DNA of 64,000 nucleotides from Anastatus disparis. Lineage: Eukaryota > Arthropoda > Insecta > Hymenoptera > Eupelmidae. Of this stretch, positions 28,579 to 42,100 are shown piece by piece. Each line of letters starts with the position of its first letter. Position 1 is the stretch's first letter. Location of the stretch: positions 10,661,501-10,725,500 of the forward strand of contig JAFFSR010000136.1 of the NCBI GenBank assembly GCA_017163975.1, written 5' to 3'. The notes beneath the pieces were generated by a model. That model saw only the letters and a list, made by a program, of their open reading frames with translations. It made no database searches and was not told the DNA's origin. The translations under genes were made by a program, and so were the position numbers.

Positions 28579-31500
28579 ATATATAATGATATTTTATTCA
28601 TTTAATAAAAACTTGAATAAATATTAACGCACAATAATTTTCAGATGAAAATTGTAAACTGAAAATTATTTATATGAAATAAAAATTTTTAATCTTTAAA
28701 ATCAATTTCTAATATTTTATTAAAAAATATTATGCAGGATTATAATTTTATCAGTAAAAAATGAAAAAAATTATTAATTTTTCATAAGATATGTAATAAA
28801 ATGAATTTAAAATTTTCATTTTTACTTTTCAGTTGTTTGGTCGTTAACCTACTCTACAAATTTTTATACAAACATTTATAATCGTAAGTAAGTTGGTACA
28901 TCAACACTGCATAATATTCAAGATTCATAAAATATTTAGTTTTTTATTTTACTGAAAACTTTCTTGATAAAAGCATTCATACACTGTAATTTATTTTAAC
29001 AATAAAATTTTATAGATAACGAAGTCATAATAATTTTTATCACAAACTTAGTTTGACTAAAATCAATCACTTGAAAAGAATATTTTTTCTTTCATTCTCA
29101 GATCATTAAATTAAAAATAATATTTAAACTTGCATTTTCTCTGGTACTTTGCTGAGAATATACAGCGCCAACAGCTCGTATTAGAAACAAAGTTGAGTAA
29201 AGTGTTGCAGCTTCGTCGTGCTCGAGGTAACTTTTAAGAATGACGGCCGAGCAAAAGAAGTGCCGTTATAAAATTGCGCGGGAACACTTAGGATGTAAAC
29301 ACATTAAGGCTTTAAAAAAAATAAAAACTTTAGCCAAGCCCCGTTCGTACTGTTTCTTCGTTTAAGTTTCGTGACGAACTGTGAACGATAAAATAAAAAA
29401 AAGGGTAAACGCTAGGCTTATCCGCAAACCTTATTCTTATTTTTATGTTAAATCAACCGTATACAGGTTTATTGTTATATCATGAGAGAAAAATTGTTTT
29501 CACTTTTTTTTTTTGATTTACCGTGTTAAGCAATTTTGTTTATTTGAAATTTTTTTTGTTTCGAATTGCCATCTCATTGGAAAATAGGACTTTAAATATT
29601 TTTTTAAACTTTTTTTTATTCAATTTATTGCAATTTGTGCTAATATCATTTCAAGAGCCGATAAAAATTAAGATAAATAATAATATTACATAATTTTAAA
29701 AGAATTAGAAAAATTTAGTCTAATACTAATCTTGCAAAACATTGTTTCGTTAATATCGACTCTAATGTTGCCGCAGTATCCTTGGCAAACCGCTAAACTT
29801 TGAGTTACGAAAAATTTTATTCAGGCTTTTGCTCATTAAACATATTTATCTTTTTAAAAGAGATAAAATTTTGATAAACAACGTTATTAATGAAGAAACT
29901 TAATGTTATTTTATATTATCTAAATCTGTCTTGCATTAGATCGTTGCTTCTAACGAAGAAAAGCGCATTTCCTTTTTCAGGTAAAAACTAACATGATTCA
30001 TATTTGACGACAACCAGCAAATTTGGCACACTTCGCCGTGAAGAGTAACGCATTTAAATTATTCTACGAAGGCTAGCACATTTCAACGCTGTCCCTTCAA
30101 GAATAACACATTTTAAAGATATCCTGCGGTGACTAAACGACGAAAAATGCCATATTTCATATAAGCTTTTGAAATATATTACTTTTCGTCAGCAAGTTTT
30201 CAAATAAGCTACTTTCCGCACCGTAAAATTAAATTTTACTCTTCTTAAGAGGCGAAAAAATAAGATAATTACAAGAAATCATTTTCGTAATTGAAATAAA
30301 AAATAAATATGTATTTAAAAATTAATGCATCCAATTTACGAGCATAAACCGTTCATTGATCCCGAGTAAAAAAAAATTCCTTTGAAAAACTTCTTAATAA
30401 TTATCGTTAAATAGAAAAAAAGTATATGCGTCGCACGCTTAATTATATCGGTATCAGATAATAACAGCTGACTCTTCTGCTTGTGTACATAATGTATGCT
30501 AATCTAAATTCTATACAAAACCAAAAAAAATAATGCGTCTCGATGAGATAAAAAAGAAAGAAAAGAAAAGATAAAAATAACGAAGAAAAGTCATTATAAT
30601 GGTGCCGTTACTTGATACGTATCAGAGAAATATTACGGTCGCGTACATTAGAATTAAAAGAGCATAAAAAAGAAATAGAATATTACTCGAGAAATGGTAA
30701 TACCGTGCATTGCATTATAGATACATCAATGGCGCCGATTGTTTAAAATAAAAATATCTTATATGCTCGCTTAAAAAGAAGGGGAAAACTTTAGATGACC
30801 TAGTGAGCTTCGTTGCTTCCGTGCACACGCCAGCAGCCGTTCGATCTTCCGTGTATATCTGTATATACATAGAATAGAGGTTCGCGTACTTCTGTAAGTA
30901 GTTTTACGTAAACCGCATTATTTTACGTTTGTCTGAGTGACGCTAGGGGCTTGCCACGCAAACCTTTCTGGCAAGGAAATTCGATCGAACGACTTGACTT
31001 TAGCCAAATGCTATAGTAATGGACGAGTCACAAAGACATTAAAATGGATATTAGACAGATAGCAGTTAGTGCACTTGCACTTGTAAATTATGGATTGATC
31101 TATTACATGATTTTGATAAGTTTTCGATTTTAAAAAATGTCTTGAGGAAAATATAAGATAATTTAGTTCTAATTTAAACTTTTACTTCACTTGATTATTA
31201 TATAACTTAAGTTTATTGAAACAGAATGAAAAATGATTTTTGCTAGAAAAGTTTTGAGATCGATAATTTCCTAAGCTGTTACAATTAAATAATAATTTAT
31301 GAAAATTTGGTCAAATTTTAATTGTAAATTTACTATTTATGCTATTTACTAAACAAAAATAAAAATCATTAATAAAACTCTTAATTATATTGATTTTTAA
31401 TTAGATAAAATATAAATAAGGGTATCATTATTGTAAAAAAGAGAAAGGTAAAATATAAAGAGTATAAAAATTGTAAAGGTTAAAAAAAATATAGAAAATA

Positions 31501-34500
31501 AAAATATGATAAGATAACATAATTAGAAAATGTGATAAGATAGAGTATATAGCCTATTAATTATGGACTAAATAAACGAATGAAAATAAAATATTAATTA
31601 TGGATAAAAATTTAAACATTGTATGTATTAACACAACGAACATGATTTTATTTTATTCTAATTAAATTCCAGAAGCCTAAAAAATATAAGTGCCAAACTT
31701 TTTAACTGTCACAAATATACAATAGCACGCATTCCACAAAGTCTGAAAAGGGATGGAATTTATTGTAAGTTGGTGGTATGAATCGGAGCTTAAAGTGTCA
31801 AGACATTTGTCAAAATAATCTTCAATTTCGATGTAACTGCAAGCAGTGCTTTAAAATAACTTGGTAGGTAAATTTTCAGCATCAAGTGATTTAATTTCCA
31901 TAATAAAATTTAATTTTTCGATCAATCTATTTCTTAAAGTAGTTTTATAGGAACAATGAATAACATTAAAAGAAAATTTTTTTTACGTAATTATCTGTTT
32001 GCTTCTCAGTTTTAACGATTTGTTTTACATAATACTAACAATTATATTTTAAAGAACATCTTTTACTACAAAAGTGCTCTAATAATATTTAATGAAAAGT
32101 ACATAATATTAAAAAAGTTATTGCTCTATTACATCTTAGAAAATCGTTGTATTGTGATTACATTAAATTTTTTACAAAGATTCAAAGAAAACGCTATAAA
32201 TAAGTTGTTAAAATTTAAAAAAGATTCACCATTCTCAAATGAAAATATAAAAGTTTGAAACTAGCAATCTTAAACTCGCCGAAAATTGCAATTTCATACT
32301 TCTGTGTTTTGATTAAGGAACGGTAAATTGTGTTAAAATTCTAATTACTTATTAAGCTCGTTGTTTTTGAATTGCAAACTAAATTTGGAAGTGTACGCAA
32401 TGCAGTGCTTTTTCTAACATATAACAAGAGCATAACTACATTTAACATTTTTTTACGATATTTTAAATTAAAAGTATTTTATGCATGAATTATTATACAT
32501 GAAGTAGCTTTAGGCTCTTCTTTGGATATAAGGAAGTTCATAGAAAATTTATTTATTTATATATTTACTTATTATTACTTGATACTGGAATATAAATATT
32601 AATTTAAATTAATTTTCGTTTGAATGCAAAATAGAAGAAATATTAATGACATCTAAATACATTTAAATTTGTATAAATATTATTATAAAACATTATATAT
32701 TATAAAATATTAATTTTAATACTTATTTAAAACTTCTTGTTAAATTATATAATTCAAACTATATAAATCATAATATTTGGTTGGAAAAATTCTACGAAAC
32801 AAAATTTCCACAGCGTGACCGGAAAATGGAAAAAAGTATAAGGTGACTGCGTTACAAAAGATGCTATTTACAAAGATATATTTTTATCAGCAAGGTTGTG
32901 ACCAAACATGCAACTTCTTTTCTGAAGTCAAATTTCATACAAAGTACAGATTTTAAAAATTATAATCATATCTTTATTAAATTTATTTTATTAAGAAAAA
33001 TTAAAATAATTTACCGCTATAAATAGAATAATAATAAACGTCGTATTATTTAACGATTAAATTCTCTAATAGGATAAAAGTATTTTGGGTACGAAATAAT
33101 AGTATATTTTAAGTACATAAAAAAAAACTAATGAAAAAAAAACTTTTTTCAATCAGAAAAAAAAGCCATGAATTATTGAAATGCTTGTTAAAAGTATTTG
33201 TAAAACAAGCAATAAAAAAGGTAAGGTCAAAGTTTGTTTCAGGGTCAAGAGTAAAGGGTGCATTAATCCGTCGAATGTCCGAGGCGCGTAAATGTTAAGA
33301 GTACAAGGTACATATATACTTGCATGTACATCTTTTTAAGCTCATCTGTCGAGGTCTGCAGCGAGCTTTCTTTTTTTTCTCTCCTTTATATACAGCGTTG
33401 CAGACAAAATATTATAATGCGACGAAATAAGTCAAGCTATACAACGTGAGCTTAACCTACATATACGTATTTCTATGTGTACCTAAGGTTGAAGTGAAAA
33501 AAAAAGCCGCAACTTGGGGTTATTGCTTTACTTACTTTTAGTACATAACTGTAATCTATACGTACGGCGACAAAAGAGTTTTCATTTTCTAATATTAACT
33601 AAAAATACAAGGTCTTTTAAACCAAAGGAGAGAGACATTTTATGTCCACTAAAATCATTGCTTATTACTGTCTACTTACTTTGTATTGCTACTTTTTAAA
33701 ACTTTTTTTTCGTTTCTTTATTCTTTTTTTTTATTGCAGCCTAGCGCATGCAAACTAAAATGTAATTTTTATTTTTTCGAAAGAATTTTTATTTGTTTTT
33801 TTTACTTAACTTAGTTTTAGAAATATACATTATCTTTCATTTGACTTTTTTCAAATTTACTGATTTTTAAAATTTGAAAATTTTTAAAATGTAGTGATAA
33901 AATTGAAATTTTATTATCGCTGAAGTAGGAAAATTAACAAGGAAAATGCATATTCATGACGAATTGTGGAACTATCAGTAACGAAAAATTCTATTACCAT
34001 AAAGTTTAGTTTGATAAAGTTTTGATTAAATAATCTGTATCAAAATGGTTTTTAAGAAGTATTTTTTGTTAGAATCAATACTGAAAAAAGTAGAATCACG
34101 TTGTAATTAATTTTGGATTTTGATGAAGCTTAGTTTTTACAACTATTAATAACGGATTTTGCAATGCAATTAAATTATAAAGAAAAAAAAATATTTTAAT
34201 TCTAAAAAGTTTCTATAATTTTTTAAAAAATTTTATATAAAATAAAAAATATAATGAATATAAAGCGGTTGCTAAGCTGAGAATTAATTTTTAGTACAAA
34301 ATACCAGATCTTTTGTGGTAACAAAAGGATTTCAATTCTATTCTATGGTAAAATCATTTAATTATCAAAAGGTTAAATTTAAAGCAAAGATTAACGAACA
34401 TTATGTTAGTTAAACATCTTACAGAGTAAATGGTTTATATAGATTTCATCCAAAAGGATTATATTATGTTCGCGTTTGTAACAACACACGCAAAAAGCAA

Positions 34501-35351
34501 TACAAGGGTGAGACACAAAACGACAAGAGCGAAGGGAGATTCTATTTTCGTTTTGTATTGCACACACAAGGTTTCTACTTTTATGCACGAACTTGTACTT
34601 TTTTTTTAGAATTATTTGGATTTTATTCTTCTTTTCTCGCTTTATTGCTATGCGGAAAAACTATCTCAGACTCTAATCTTGGATTTCTTTTTACCTTGCG
34701 CTTCTTTTCTATATCTTATATTCTTCTCTATATTTGTTGCATTTTTAAGTATGTTTATTTTTAATATATGAGAAGATTTGCAATGTAAGAATGTATCTAA
34801 ATGACATTGACGGTATCCTCTAATTTATCACTACTCACAAATCGATTTCCTGCTCTCTTCGTTCTCTTACTCTATATTATGATCTATTTTTCCTTACAAT
34901 CAATGTGCATTATACAATAATGTGGTAATAGGAAAAAAAAGTTAAATTATTTAATACCTAATCATAAATATCAAGTTCTCGTTTCTTTTTAACCCACTGC
35001 TCTTTTCATATCGTTTACTTCTCCCTTTTTCGGGAGGGTATTTGAGAAAGTGTTCAGAATAAGAAACGAGTTTTGGTTATATGATATCGGGGGTAGGAAC
35101 ACCGACTGCAATAGCAACACCAGAACTAGCAATTTTCTCAAGTTCCAAATCTCTATATAAGAGTGGAGCTAAACTTTTTTTGAAATATTCGTTTTATGGC
35201 TGTAAGTTACATTTATTTTGTCTGCATAGTTTAAAGCTCTGTAAAACAATTGTCGAAATTGTTTAACAGGTCTATTTTTTCATTTGATTTTTTCAGCTTC
35301 GTCCTTTGTTTCAATTCAATTTCATTCTTTTTTTTTTAATGGATTACTCAA

Positions 35352-35523
35352 CCCTGGTAGAAAATTGACCATGTTTTGGGCAGAATTTCTGGTGAACAAA
35401 AGTTAAAATGACACTTATCTAGAAAGTCTATAAATTCTTCAAATAAAATTTTTAGATAAGTGTCATTTTAACCTACCGTTGACCAGAAATTCTGCCCAAA
35501 ATATGCTCAATTTTCTACCAGGG
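35352..35523. mobile_element. 172-bp hairpin MITE sharing CCCTGGTAGAA ends
   Basis: Ends CCCTGGTAGAAAATTGACCA and (inverted) TCAATTTTCTACCAGGG. Long arms with GGGCAGAATTTCTGG and TTAAAATGACACTTATCTA are matched on the other side, separated by a loop of roughly 45 nt. The terminal sequence equals that of 11419-12949, so both probably used the same transposase. The flanking bases are AA on both sides, not TA. Confidence 0.85.
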
Positions 35524-38500
35524 AAACTTTGTAGACTTTTGAAGACTTGATAATTTTATTTGTGCAGTGATGATTAAAATCTCATACTAAGAAAAGTCTG
35601 TTCATTTTAGATTTAAAATCTTGAAGTATACTTATACAAATAAATACGTTTATCTTTTACATATTTATAGAATCTTACTGTCAGAATCATATATTTTTAA
35701 ATAAAATTATATATTTTGTCACATCTAAAATTCAGATCGCTCCATTTTATGAATTGATGGCCGATAATTTATGAGTTGATTTACGGAAGAAATAAATAAG
35801 ACCAAATTTTAAATATATCTTTTTATAAATAATAATTACATAAAATGTACTTATTAATTAAAATTCCAAATATGACGACATTTCTTGATTAATAAATATG
35901 CAGTGAATTTTTAGTTTATATACGTAATTTATGCGAGAATCATATGATTAGATTTTTGGTTGTCGAGAATAATAACGTTTTTATTATCACAGAATTTTCA
36001 AAGAGATTTTATGGAAGTTCTTATTAAACTTCATAGATTATTATATTGATTGATGTAATAATAAAATTCTACGTAAAAATAATCTCCATATAGGCAACAT
36101 TTTGCGATTATATTAAATTTGAGTTGTCTAAAATTAGTACGAAAAGCTTAGCGACTTCAAGTGAAATTCAATTAATAAAAGCACTTCTTGGAACTAACAA
36201 AAAAAAATCCAATAATTATAAAAGACGTATAATAAATTAAAAACATTTAGGAATAAATTTTACTAAAGAGAAAGACTTTTAAAATATAAATATTAAAATG
36301 ATACATCAATTTCATTTATTACAAAATTAAATGTTATTTTATGTTCAGTTTAACGATAATTAAATTAAGTACTAATGAATAAATTGTTTGACTTAAAATA
36401 AAATATTCATTATTAATAAAATGATAGATTTATGGAATCGGCAGTTATTTAAATACATTTTTGTATGCTTTTAAATTAATCGTTTTTTTTTAGTTTTTTG
36501 ATAAAATATAAATATGAATGTATTACGAATTTTGACAAATTTGAATTTGCTACTGCAGTACGTGTACGAAATATATTGAAAATAAAGCACGTGTCGAAAT
36601 AAAATTCAATAAAGGATAAAATTGCAAAAAAAAGTAAATTTTCTACAGGAAAAATATAAGAGACACTTTAACGTAATACCATATATATCGTTTACGTCAA
36701 TTATATGATGAACAAACAAGTGCTGTGTTTAAAAGAAGTAATAAAGATATTGTAAATGGCGATATGTAAATACAAACGTGATAAGCGTGGATAACAATAT
36801 TCCCAATGACATTTCACGTCATATACTATATGTAAAAATTTTGTCAATTTCTAAACAATTAAAGTGAAAATAACTTAAACAATGCATTAATAGACTTAGG
36901 TCAATAAAAATTTGTGTCTTTAAACAGACAAATAAATTCGTCTTTCTTCAAGACCTTTAATTTTCAGCTTGTCAAATGTTAGCAAGAATCAAAAGATTAA
37001 ATTCCTTTGAAATACATTTAGTATACACATTTAAATGTTCTCGCAAGTTTGCTTAAATTATTTTGTTCTTTCATTTTCAAAGCGTCTTAAATGTGCGAAA
37101 ATGTTTTTAAAAATTTTTCGCTCGCTGCGTATATTTTGAAAGAAATACTATGTCGTCACTGTTAATGTATACATAATTCTGATTCACTCAACGTAAACAA
37201 TTTTGTTAAGAGAGTGAAACAACGTATATCATAAAAACACCAAAAAGCAGCATATGTCAATTTTGTAAAATAAAATTTGTAATCACAAAATTTAACGATT
37301 TAGTATATAATAATATATGAAGGAAGTAGCAATAAACTAGGTTTGACGTTTAGTGATATTCTGATACCGGGAAACGTATCTGAAGATAAAAGAAAAATAC
37401 ACTAGTCATATGTTAAATGTTGATTAGCTGCGAAGATTAATTTTTAAAAAGAGGCTTTTGTATATACATAATACACGTGCATAATCTTCATAAGTATATT
37501 CTAAGATTACGTAAGACTATTAAATTTTTATATTTTTGCAAGATCAAGGATAGCAATTAATTAATCCAACTTTAATTATTTATATGAAAAATATTTAATT
37601 TTAATGCTTTTTTTAAATATAAATTATATCATCATATAATTTTTTGAAGTTTTTTAGTATGTAAATTTATTTTTATTAATTAGTGATGGTTTAATGATAA
37701 AAATTAAATTATATGATGGATTTTAATTAAAAATAATTTTCAATTATTTAAAATTGTATGTAGGTATATTAAACAGAAAAGTATACGCTGTGTTAAAAAC
37801 ATTTTAACGAAAAATCTAAATTTAACTGTTATTGAAATATCACTCAGCCATTTTAAAAAATCAAGACTTCAAGTTGGTATATAAAATAAAAAGAATAACA
37901 AATAAAGCATATGCCCGAGTGAATATAATACGAAAAGACAGCAGTTGCAAAATATAAAAGTCAAAACATCTTTTTTTTTAAAAAGTACGCATAAATCTTA
38001 CTCCTAAACGAATGAGAAGAGAATAAAAACGTAGTGTAAAAATAAAAACATAAATAAATAAAGATGCGAATTGAAAAGTTGTTATATAGCCTAAGCTCAA
38101 AGGCTTTCATCCCACGCGCTTCATACAGCAGCATCAGCGGCAAAGTGATTTTGGAATTCAATCGTCCTCACAACTCAACATTCACGTGTTGTACCAAGCT
38201 GCGTGACATTTTTAGCTCAAATTCAAAGCTTTTTTTATTTATCTTTCGCTCGCAGCACCCACACGTCGTCTTCGTTAAACTAACGCGTATAGCCAATTCA
38301 AATATCCTCAGGCCCAGTCCTTTTGAAAAAAGAGAAATTTTAAAAATTATAAAGCAATAACAAGGGGAAGAGAACGCACTAGGCAGTTATAGACACTTGT
38401 AGCATTAACGACGCGTCAAAATATATTTTATTATGCAATGTGCAGCCCTGAAAGAAACAATTACTAGTACCGTGCTTCGACTTTATAAAGATATACCCAT

Positions 38501-39040
38501 ATTATTATCTCTTAGGCATACCCTATTAAACTGACAAGAGATCCGTTTTATTTTATGAATGCTTCATTAGTATATACGCTCTAATGTTTGTTTCGTGAGA
38601 TTTCCATTGTGTTTATTCTTAATCGCCTGCGTCGTTAACTGTTTTACTTTATTTCATTTTTTTTTTCTTTATTAAGCTGAATTAATAAGAAGTTAATTGA
38701 TATGTTTCTAATGTGCCTATGTTGATAGTTTATTGATATCACTTTTATTAATAGATTTTATTGTTACATCATTAATAAAAATTTAGGTCGCAGTCAGATT
38801 ATTAAAATTTTTTCCTCAACTTACTTTCGAAAATTTGAATGTATATTTTAAGCTTTCGACTTAATTAAATTCAAAAATTTCAGATTTGAATGATAAAGTG
38901 ATGATAAGAAAAATATTAGAAACAGTTATTACATAAATTTGTAAAATTAGAATAAACATAAAACAGCTTACTAATTATTTACGATAATAAGAAAGGTTTC
39001 AAAATAATATCTATTTTTAAAACTTCAAAATATTTATCAT

Positions 39041-39154
39041 AATAGTATATTACGATACGGGCGACTTAAATCACCTATTATTACACCGAGGTTAGCCCGA
39101 GCTCACAGGTCCAAACGCCGTAATAATAGGTGATATCCGATATCGTATACTATT
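39041..39154. repeat. Hairpin element of about 114 bp
   Basis: AATAGTATATTACGATA...TCACCTATTATTAC on the left is matched inverted by GTAATAATAGGTGATATC...TATCGTATACTATT on the right. The GC-richer loop is 39085-39119. Likely a small MITE. Confidence 0.7.
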
Positions 39155-42100
39155 TATAGCCAGTGATTTAAACCGCCGCACTACATCTATACTCTCAAAA
39201 TCAAAAAAACAAAGGTTAGCACTCCACGAATGATAATTCATTAAAAAAACGAATTCTATATACTAGCAAAACTAGCATCTACGAATGATAAATCGTAAAA
39301 AAAGCGAAAAAAAAAAAAAAATTTAAGCACTTCGCGAAAATAAATAGAAAAAAAAAAAATAATAACATAAAATACATATGACTAAATAAAACACACATTT
39401 AACATGTATTTAACATGCGTTTAGGGAAAACCACAGTCTAAGCACTACCTCTCGCCCATATGTTACACTGATATAACTTCAACCCCTTTTTTTTTTGAAA
39501 ATATCGAAACCCGTAAAACCAGACAATATCGCTTGCTGTTTTGTGAATTCAGCACATACTTTTACACGTAAATCTTTACCTCGGCTCACGGGTTTACCGG
39601 TTTAAACACGCATCAAATTTGTCTACATTTTTCCGACATCACTTAAAATTTTATCTTTTTGTAATTTTAGCACTTTTATATTTTGTGAATTGATGATTTT
39701 AAGATGGTTAAGAGGTTTCACAGCTAATATATCAAAAAAATTATTTTTAAATAGGGACCAAAACTAACCATAAAATATAAAACACTATTTCTTAAAATGA
39801 AAAATATATTTTACATGGAATTTTTCTCCGTGTATTCACCTATATATTGATAAATTGATATATATTCATGTTTCACCTAATTAACATTTAATAAATTTAT
39901 GCTATAAATGTTAAATAAATCATTTTACTTATGATAAAACAACCCTTTCCTTCTATATGTAAAATTATTACACATTTGTTCATACTATTTTTCGTGTCTT
40001 TAGTAAAAATCTTTAGTAAAAACTGACTTAAAAAAAAAAATACATTTACAGTTATCCGAAATATTAATGATGTTTTATTTTAGCTGACTCTTACTCATCC
40101 AAAGGAAAAAAAAATAGTTTTCATTTGAGGAAAGGATTTTTACATCCAAGATAATCGCTCGACCGACAATTCTATTAACCCCAAATTTCACCTGAAATAA
40201 CGTCATCAAATGACAAAAGGATCCAAGATTAACGGTAATTACAAATATAATTTTTTTTTTTCCAACTTTTACAACTTTCACCTTTGATACATTTTATTTA
40301 TTAAATTTTGCAAAATCAACCATGAACTTTTCACGAAGATTAACGAATTGTATTTTTTTTTTCAATGCAAATGAATAAAAATTTTTATTATTATAATAAA
40401 TAATTTGGTTAACCTTGAATGACTCACCGAATGAAGTATAATAAAAATATTTAAAAAAAAAGTTATTACGATAAAACAATAAATTCATTAATCAACACGC
40501 ATACCTTAGCCAAAGTTTATAAAGTAAACAAATTTATAGAATTTAAATATTGATAATGAAATGTAATTAAAAATTAATAATTGCAATGACAAAAGATCAT
40601 TGATATGAATTTAAAAAAAAAATGTTTAATGTTATTACTTTCTATATTTTCGTCTGATTTGCATAATGCGTCAGAATTTTATTTCTTTTAAAAAACAACG
40701 AGAAAATAAATACACTAGCGCAGTGTGTATTTATGCATTCGTAATTAATTTGAGGCATACAGCAATTTTGCAAGAAATTTATGCATAAAACCAGTTCGGG
40801 ATTTATATATGTGTATGCATAAACTTTGACCTAGCTTCCACATTAGGTATTTTATAGTAAAAATAAAATAAAAAGTTTAACGGAATATTTTGAAAAACAA
40901 AAATAGGATGGTTAGGTATGTTAAAAATTAACGATGAAGTTGACAATTGACAAAAGGATTTGTATTTAAAAGGGGGGTCGGTGCACCGAAATTTTTTGGA
41001 TGTCATCCAGGAAGCGTGGCATTGAGAAACTTTTTTATATGTACACAACAGTCCAACGCGGAAAAAAAGCGAAAGATAAAAGCATCCGCATTGTCGATAT
41101 ACTTATGCAACCGATTTTTCAAATTCCAATATTGCAATTAACAAGAATTAAATACTCGAGTATTATGTTAAATTTTTTCAACTAAAATTTTACTAAATAA
41201 TTTAAATTTCGTTCTAAAAATATATTTAGAACAAATCTAATTGTTTAAATTTAAATACCGTTTCGAATTTCCGAACTCAAATGAAAAATTCAATTGAAGT
41301 CAAGTAAAATAATTTAAATTAGAAAAACTTTTTTTTGCTCTTATTTTATTTAAAATGAATTGGAAATAAAAGCTAATTAAATAAATTAAAGTTGACTCGA
41401 ATGAAATACTAGACAGATTTTTAATGAAAGTGAAATAAAGTCTTAAAATAATCTATAGTCAGTTGCTTGCGTTTCAAAGCTAAACTGATTTTCTATGAAT
41501 ATAATTAACATTGTGTCTTGTTATAATTTAAAATAGTTCTGTAGCGTCTATGCTACATACACTCTGTCAGGTACACAAATATATTTAATCTTATTCTCAC
41601 ATACATTACGGGAAAAACCAATGAACCATATACATATTATAGTTATAAACATTTATTACGTATACACTTTCCTAATCCATCCTTCAGACGTCTAAAGGTT
41701 TTTCCAGCAATAAAATATCCCGTTACTTCTTTCCTTTTTATGATTCCGACCTATCCTTAATCCTCAATGTATTAACATAGCTCCGACTACCTAATACCCC
41801 ACCTACGCTCCATTCCTTCCTCTCTGTGTTCTTTTCCTGAAGGGAAAATATGCAGAGAGACACACAATCTGTTCGACTGCCGAAGCGACAACTTCTCGGC
41901 CTCGTCCTCGCAACGACGCGCTCGAGGATTCGAACGACTCTCGTACTTATATTAAATAAAACGAATTCAAGCGAAAAAGAAGTTTACGTTATTTTACCAT
42001 TCCAACTTCACCCAAGCCGACTCCTAAAGTGGTGACCCATTTTTTTTTTCTTTTTAAACGAACTTTTTTTAAAAACTTGCGAGATTTTAGACGATAATTA

